Of a stretch of 57,008 nt of DNA, positions 53,069 to 57,008 are shown piece after piece. The DNA is from Legionella waltersii (GTDB taxonomy: Bacteria > Pseudomonadota > Gammaproteobacteria > Legionellales > Legionellaceae). Each line of letters begins with the position of its first letter. Position 1 is the stretch's first letter. The stretch lies in the NCBI RefSeq assembly GCF_001468085.1, contig NZ_LNZB01000036.1, positions 242,408 to 299,415 on the forward strand. The letters are read 5' to 3'. Below the pieces are notes generated by a model. That model saw only the letters and a program-made list of their open reading frames with translations, ran no database searches and was not told the DNA's origin. The position numbers and the translations under genes are program-made.

Positions 53069-53695
53069 CTACTGTTTTAAATAGTTATTAATCCATTCTT
53101 TTCTTAAGTGTCGTTCAGAAGGTTGTCTACTTATGGTTGGTCTATTGCATGAGGATTCAAAAGCTTTTTTCATGAGTAGTAAAGATTGATATTCCTGAAA
53201 TTCTAAGGTTTTGGCATCCTCATCTAAAATGGCACTTAATGAACTGTCTTTCAGTTTATCTAAGTATTCTTTGGCGCCATCCAGGGTTTTAAACTGAATA
53301 ATGAACTTGCCCTCCGAGGGTTTGTGCTCAATTCTTGCAACTTGTTTAATATTCAAGCCAATATGAGCCATAAAGAATCTTCCATTAAAGGGTGCCATAT
53401 AGAGTTCTGACTGATGTGCTGCTAATAGAAATTCCTTTCTGTCTTTGTATTGAAGACTAATGCGATTTCCAAATACAGTATGGGGTAAAGGACATTCAAA
53501 TTTTTCTTTTAAAATTTTAGAGTACTCTAATGCCTTAAACTCAGTAAGAAATAAAATATCAAAATCGCCCCAACTAGAATTAAATTGCGTTTTTAATACA
53601 AACGCATTATTTAAATACAAATTTTTGGTTAACCACTCTTGGTCAAACGGTATGTATGACGGTTGAGTCGTCCTATCAAGCTTTAAAAAACTCAT
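53069..53695 (-). CDS. Hypothetical protein
   Basis: Not recognised. A 208-residue soluble protein with no signal peptide, evenly mixed helices and strands. The stretches IQFKTLDGAKEYLDKLKDS and ALEYSKILKEKFECPLPHTV each look like the helix following a strand in a ferredoxin-like or RRM-like alpha/beta unit, so two such repeats are possible. It ends on the REP half-unit. A Legionella-specific effector is possible but no secretion signal is evident. Confidence 0.68.
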   Translation of the reverse strand: MSFLKLDRTTQPSYIPFDQEWLTKNLYLNNAFVLKTQFNSSWGDFDILFLTEFKALEYSKILKEKFECPLPHTVFGNRISLQYKDRKEFLLAAHQSELYMAPFNGRFFMAHIGLNIKQVARIEHKPSEGKFIIQFKTLDGAKEYLDKLKDSSLSAILDEDAKTLEFQEYQSLLLMKKAFESSCNRPTISRQPSERHLRKEWINNYLKQ

Positions 53696-54276
53696 TGATA
53701 ACCTCTAGCTCACATGCTCTACATGAGAGAAATAAAAAGCACTATTATAGTCCATAAATTGAACTATGTAAACATTATATGTATACATTGATCGTTTTTG
53801 ACTCCGCGCGGGATTGTTGTGCTTGAAGCAATGGGTTAGCACCTATTAAACCTCTGTTTTTAAAGCAGATCGCTGTAGATTAAAATATTGATTATGGATA
53901 TTGGGGGACCTATTATTAACTGCTATTGGCATGCATTCATCCTAGAAGTTAACTGATTTTCGCAAAAATCACTTTTCAATTGCTCTAGTTTATACATCTG
54001 AATCTAAATTTAAATCCATGAAAACTATGAAAATCTGTTCACTAAAAATATCGATCTAATTATCAAAATATCTCTGCTCGGGTTCATAAAACTGATATCA
54101 TCGATGCGCTTGCGATAAACCCGCATGTTCTATAGTTGCTTGGGTAATATCCATGAAAATTTCTTAGTGAATGAGGCGACATTATTTTGTTTCATTACAA
54201 TAAATTCAAGTCATGGTTATGAATGAAGAGCCGATGAAGGCATCAACTTGCTATTAAGAAGTGTAATTAGCGGAGA
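53696..54276. other. Long intergenic region upstream of the copper oxidase
   Basis: A 581-bp very AT-rich gap. Only a weak inverted repeat CGGGTT / AACCCG was noted near 54078-54113. No recognised coding remnant, terminator or copper-responsive (CueR/CopR type) operator could be identified with confidence. Confidence 0.4.
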
Positions 54277-56694
54277 ATGTTTTTTGTGAAAAGTATCATT
54301 GCACTTTTGGTATTAGTTATCGCAATGCCTGGTTTTGCAGCTGAGCGCGTTATAAATCTTGTTGTTGAATACAAAACTGTTTATTTTGCAGGAAAGCCCA
54401 TAAGGGCCATTTCAGTGAATAATCAAATTCCAGCCCCTACTTTACGGTTTAAACAAGGAGATCATGTCAGCATTCATGTTCATAATCACCTTAACGAAGA
54501 AACCGCCATTCACTGGCATGGAATTATATTACCTTGGCAAATGGATGGGGTTTTAGGCATTACACAAAAAGGAATACCTCCAGGTGGTGTTTTTCATTAT
54601 CAATTCACTTTAGACCAATCAGGCACTTATTGGTACCATGCCCATGCAGGTCTTCAAGAGCAACAAGGATTGTATGGGGCCTTATTAATCGACCCTAACA
54701 AAAAACCGTTATACCACTATACAAAGGATTATGTCATTGTTCTGTCGGATTGGAGTAACACCCATGCCGATCAAATTCTAAAAAACCTCAAAAAACAGGG
54801 AGATTATTATGCTCCTAGATTTCCCCTGCAACCCACTCTTGCAAAATTTTTGCATGATTATCAAAAGGCTTCGAAAGAAAAACGAAAACAGCTATTAGAC
54901 GATTATAAAGGAATGCAACAGTCTCGGATGAGTATATACGATTTGAGTGATGTGGCGTATGACGCATTCCTTTTAAACGGCCATGCCTCAAATCAACCAT
55001 GGACCGCTCCTGTTAAATTAAATGATGTGGTTCGACTACGATTCATTGGTGCTGGAGGTAGTAGTATCTTCAACGTCAAAATACCTGGTATAAAGATGCA
55101 AATGGTGCATGTTGAAGGCAATGACATCAAACCTTACTTTGTTAATAGTTTTGCAATAGCACCCGGTGAAACTTACGATGTTCTGGTGAAAATCAAGGAA
55201 AAGAACCCTTATATCATCTATGCTGAGTCACGAGACACATTAGGTGCGGCTGTTGGAGCACTGACCACCTCTCCTGATCAAATTGTTAATTACAAAGCAG
55301 TACCCCCTTTTCCTGAGCCAGAAAACGTTTCGCAAGAAATGATGTCCATGATGATGGAAAGCATGAATCATGATATGTCTCAAATGAGTACAAGTCATCA
55401 TAAAATGGACATGCACCATCACCCTATGGCCAATCACTCCATGAGTATGGCCATGCCTACAGAGCCCAGTATTATTGGCGACCACTTCTCTCCCTCAACA
55501 CTCTCTTATTCCACATCAATGGGGACTAAATATCAAAATATGGTGGCAGCTATTCCTACGAATGATCCCAATGAACCAGTATCGCAAGTGATTAAAATGG
55601 AATTATTTGGCTACATGGAGCGATTTATTTGGTTTGTTAATGGGGTGCCCGAATACAATGCTCATCCTATCGAACTAAAGCCAGGAAAACGATATCGTTT
55701 TGTTTTTACCAATAACTCAATGATGCATCATCCCATGCACATCCATGGCCACTGGTTTATCTTGCGTAAAGGCCAGGGCAAGTACGATCCGATGCTTCAT
55801 ACCATTGATATACCACCCGGTGCAACCATCACAGCGGATGTTGACACTGATGCTAGTGGGCAATGGCTTTTTCATTGTCATATGCTGTATCACATGATGA
55901 CTGGCATGTCTCGTGTGTTTCAATATTCAACCCTCATTGAACTTTCAAAAGGAAAAATCAAACCGCAGAATATCGAAAAACAAACAGTCTATCACAATAG
56001 ACCAATAGTACGAGTCGATGAAATAAGACCGATTGATAAAGCACTTATAAAACATCCAATGGCCCATCCTACTGGATTCTGGTTTGCATCCTTTTTGGAT
56101 ATAGGTGCTGACCCATTTAATAATGCGCAGCGCCTGTCCTATAGAGGCTTATATGGCCCTGATTATAACAAACTAGAATTGTACACCAACGAAGCTGAGG
56201 TATTTAAAGGCAATCTAGAAAATGCAGACATTGATGTTTTTTATTGGCACCTTATTAATCAATTTTGGGCTGTTAAAGGGGGAGCGAATTACTTTAATAA
56301 GCCATCTATGACACCCTATTGGCAACCCGGTATCGGGATTGAAGGACTGATGCCTTATTTTATTGATACGAACGCACGCGTTTATTTTTATGGAGGCAGT
56401 GTGAAATTGGATTTAGAGCTTTCTCGTGATACTCAACTTTTTAATAATTTTCTAGTTCGTACAAGCCTACGAAGTCTGGTTGCCTCAAAAACGGTACCTA
56501 ATGCTGTTATTGGCAATGGACTCAACCAAATGCGTTACAGCATAAGGCCTTACTATCGACTTACTCCAGGTTTAAATGTTTATGTGGAATTTGAAAACGA
56601 AAAAGACTATGGTGCGTTTAAATCCATTGAAAGGACATTGGGTGAGCAAACAACAGCAAACACAGTGACTTTTGGACTTTCTCTTGTGTTATAA
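54277..56694 (+). CDS. Multicopper oxidase fused to a CopB-like outer-membrane domain
   Basis: An 805-residue protein. Signal peptide: MFFVKSIIALLVLVIAMPGFA. Residues ~25-570 form a CopA/PcoA-type multicopper oxidase: HWHG (79-82), WYHAH (119-123), HPMHIHGHW (~485) and HCHMLYHMMTGM (~534), plus a Met/His-rich insert at ~351-398. Residues ~602-805 match CopB/PcoB: FWFASFLDIG, LYGPDYNKLEL, FYWHLINQFWAVKGGANYF, GIGIEGLMPYF, ending in a strand with aromatic-poor FGLSLVL. CopB is normally a separate outer-membrane barrel. ATG 54277 has too close a GGAG; GTG 54286 is an alternative. It probably detoxifies Cu(I). Confidence 0.88.
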   Translation: MFFVKSIIALLVLVIAMPGFAAERVINLVVEYKTVYFAGKPIRAISVNNQIPAPTLRFKQGDHVSIHVHNHLNEETAIHWHGIILPWQMDGVLGITQKGIPPGGVFHYQFTLDQSGTYWYHAHAGLQEQQGLYGALLIDPNKKPLYHYTKDYVIVLSDWSNTHADQILKNLKKQGDYYAPRFPLQPTLAKFLHDYQKASKEKRKQLLDDYKGMQQSRMSIYDLSDVAYDAFLLNGHASNQPWTAPVKLNDVVRLRFIGAGGSSIFNVKIPGIKMQMVHVEGNDIKPYFVNSFAIAPGETYDVLVKIKEKNPYIIYAESRDTLGAAVGALTTSPDQIVNYKAVPPFPEPENVSQEMMSMMMESMNHDMSQMSTSHHKMDMHHHPMANHSMSMAMPTEPSIIGDHFSPSTLSYSTSMGTKYQNMVAAIPTNDPNEPVSQVIKMELFGYMERFIWFVNGVPEYNAHPIELKPGKRYRFVFTNNSMMHHPMHIHGHWFILRKGQGKYDPMLHTIDIPPGATITADVDTDASGQWLFHCHMLYHMMTGMSRVFQYSTLIELSKGKIKPQNIEKQTVYHNRPIVRVDEIRPIDKALIKHPMAHPTGFWFASFLDIGADPFNNAQRLSYRGLYGPDYNKLELYTNEAEVFKGNLENADIDVFYWHLINQFWAVKGGANYFNKPSMTPYWQPGIGIEGLMPYFIDTNARVYFYGGSVKLDLELSRDTQLFNNFLVRTSLRSLVASKTVPNAVIGNGLNQMRYSIRPYYRLTPGLNVYVEFENEKDYGAFKSIERTLGEQTTANTVTFGLSLVL

Positions 56695-56807
56695 AATTCA
56701 TGAAGGTCCTTTATTGTATTACTTAAACCATCTCAATGAAGCCATTCATTAATATGTGGTTGACTAATCCAATCAAGAATGAGCTTTTCTTGGATTTATT
56801 TACTGGC

Positions 56808-56928
56808 AGGACTTACGTAAAACCCCAAGGTCGAGGCAAAAATAAATTTCAATGAGGGAGTTTAGATAAGCTAAATGACCGAATTGAAATTTATTTTTAA
56901 CGAAGAGATTGGGGTTTTGTGTAAGCAT
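56808..56928. repeat. Palindromic MITE-like element, copy 3
   Basis: A 121-bp element. Left end AGGACTTACGTAAAACCCCAA; the right end is degraded (TTGGGGTTTTGTGTAAGCATT). The outer framework equals copy 2, but the inner arms read AAAAATAAATTTCAAT / ATTGAAATTTATTTTT, still perfectly complementary to each other. It lies in the 314-bp gap after the copper oxidase; nothing else is visible there. Confidence 0.85.
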
Positions 56929-57008
56929 TTCAAGCACAAAGTGCTCCGCATCTATAAATAACTTTAAGTATTTTATGTGTACAATTTCGTGCGATGGGAT
57001 CATGAACA

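Overview
The window looks like chromosome of a Legionella species (Gammaproteobacteria). The base composition is AT-rich. The housekeeping order is lptD-surA-pdxA-folA, amgK-murU, fadE, ppk, epmB/efp, and it is interleaved with long secreted or effector-like proteins of Legionella type. One of these keeps the residue spacing I remember for the L. pneumophila effector Ceg10, and its neighbour resembles the SidB/SdbA hydrolase effectors. All assignments come from reading the sequence; no database search was run.

Layout. 1-440: 5' end of a minus-strand 16S rRNA with its leader and promoter. 441-8979: a DM9-repeat secreted protein, the folA-pdxA-surA-lptD run (minus), then the amgK-murU muropeptide recycling pair (plus). 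9084-16895: fadE, a possible CYTH protein, half of a chromate transporter, polyphosphate kinase, divergent epmB and efp, and a small lipoprotein. 16981-17145: a 6S RNA candidate. 17206-25805: an SDR enzyme, two convergent effector-like genes, the pncB-pncA NAD salvage operon, an M28 peptidase homologue lacking key residues, and an amidase. 25985-30094: a periplasmic protein, a MAPEG protein, a second SDR, a protein resembling the catalytic domain of glutamyl-tRNA reductase, and a YaiI protein.

The most interesting block is 30252-35282. It runs from a likely promoter to a strong hairpin and encodes aspartate decarboxylase (PanD), a D-Ala-D-Ala-ligase-like enzyme, an Asp/Glu racemase translationally coupled to it, an MFS transporter and a second, unrelated ATP-grasp ligase. 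Together these look like a small self-contained pathway that makes and exports a short peptide containing beta-alanine and a D-amino acid. I do not recognise it as a described system.

The second half (35291-57008) is more accessory. It holds YacG and Ung, a PsuK-like sugar kinase, many small secreted or Legionella-type hypothetical proteins, a secreted protein with 14 blade-like repeats, CorA, WrbA with a frameshifted C-terminus, a SrkA-like kinase, a truncated IS10-like transposase, and a multicopper oxidase fused to a CopB-type outer-membrane domain. It is littered with two repeat families. One is a ~122-bp palindromic MITE-like element (three copies plus a solo end). The other is a set of REP-like palindromes built on GGGGACGGACC. 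There are also decayed gene remnants. No CRISPR array, tRNA gene, prophage or complete insertion sequence was seen.
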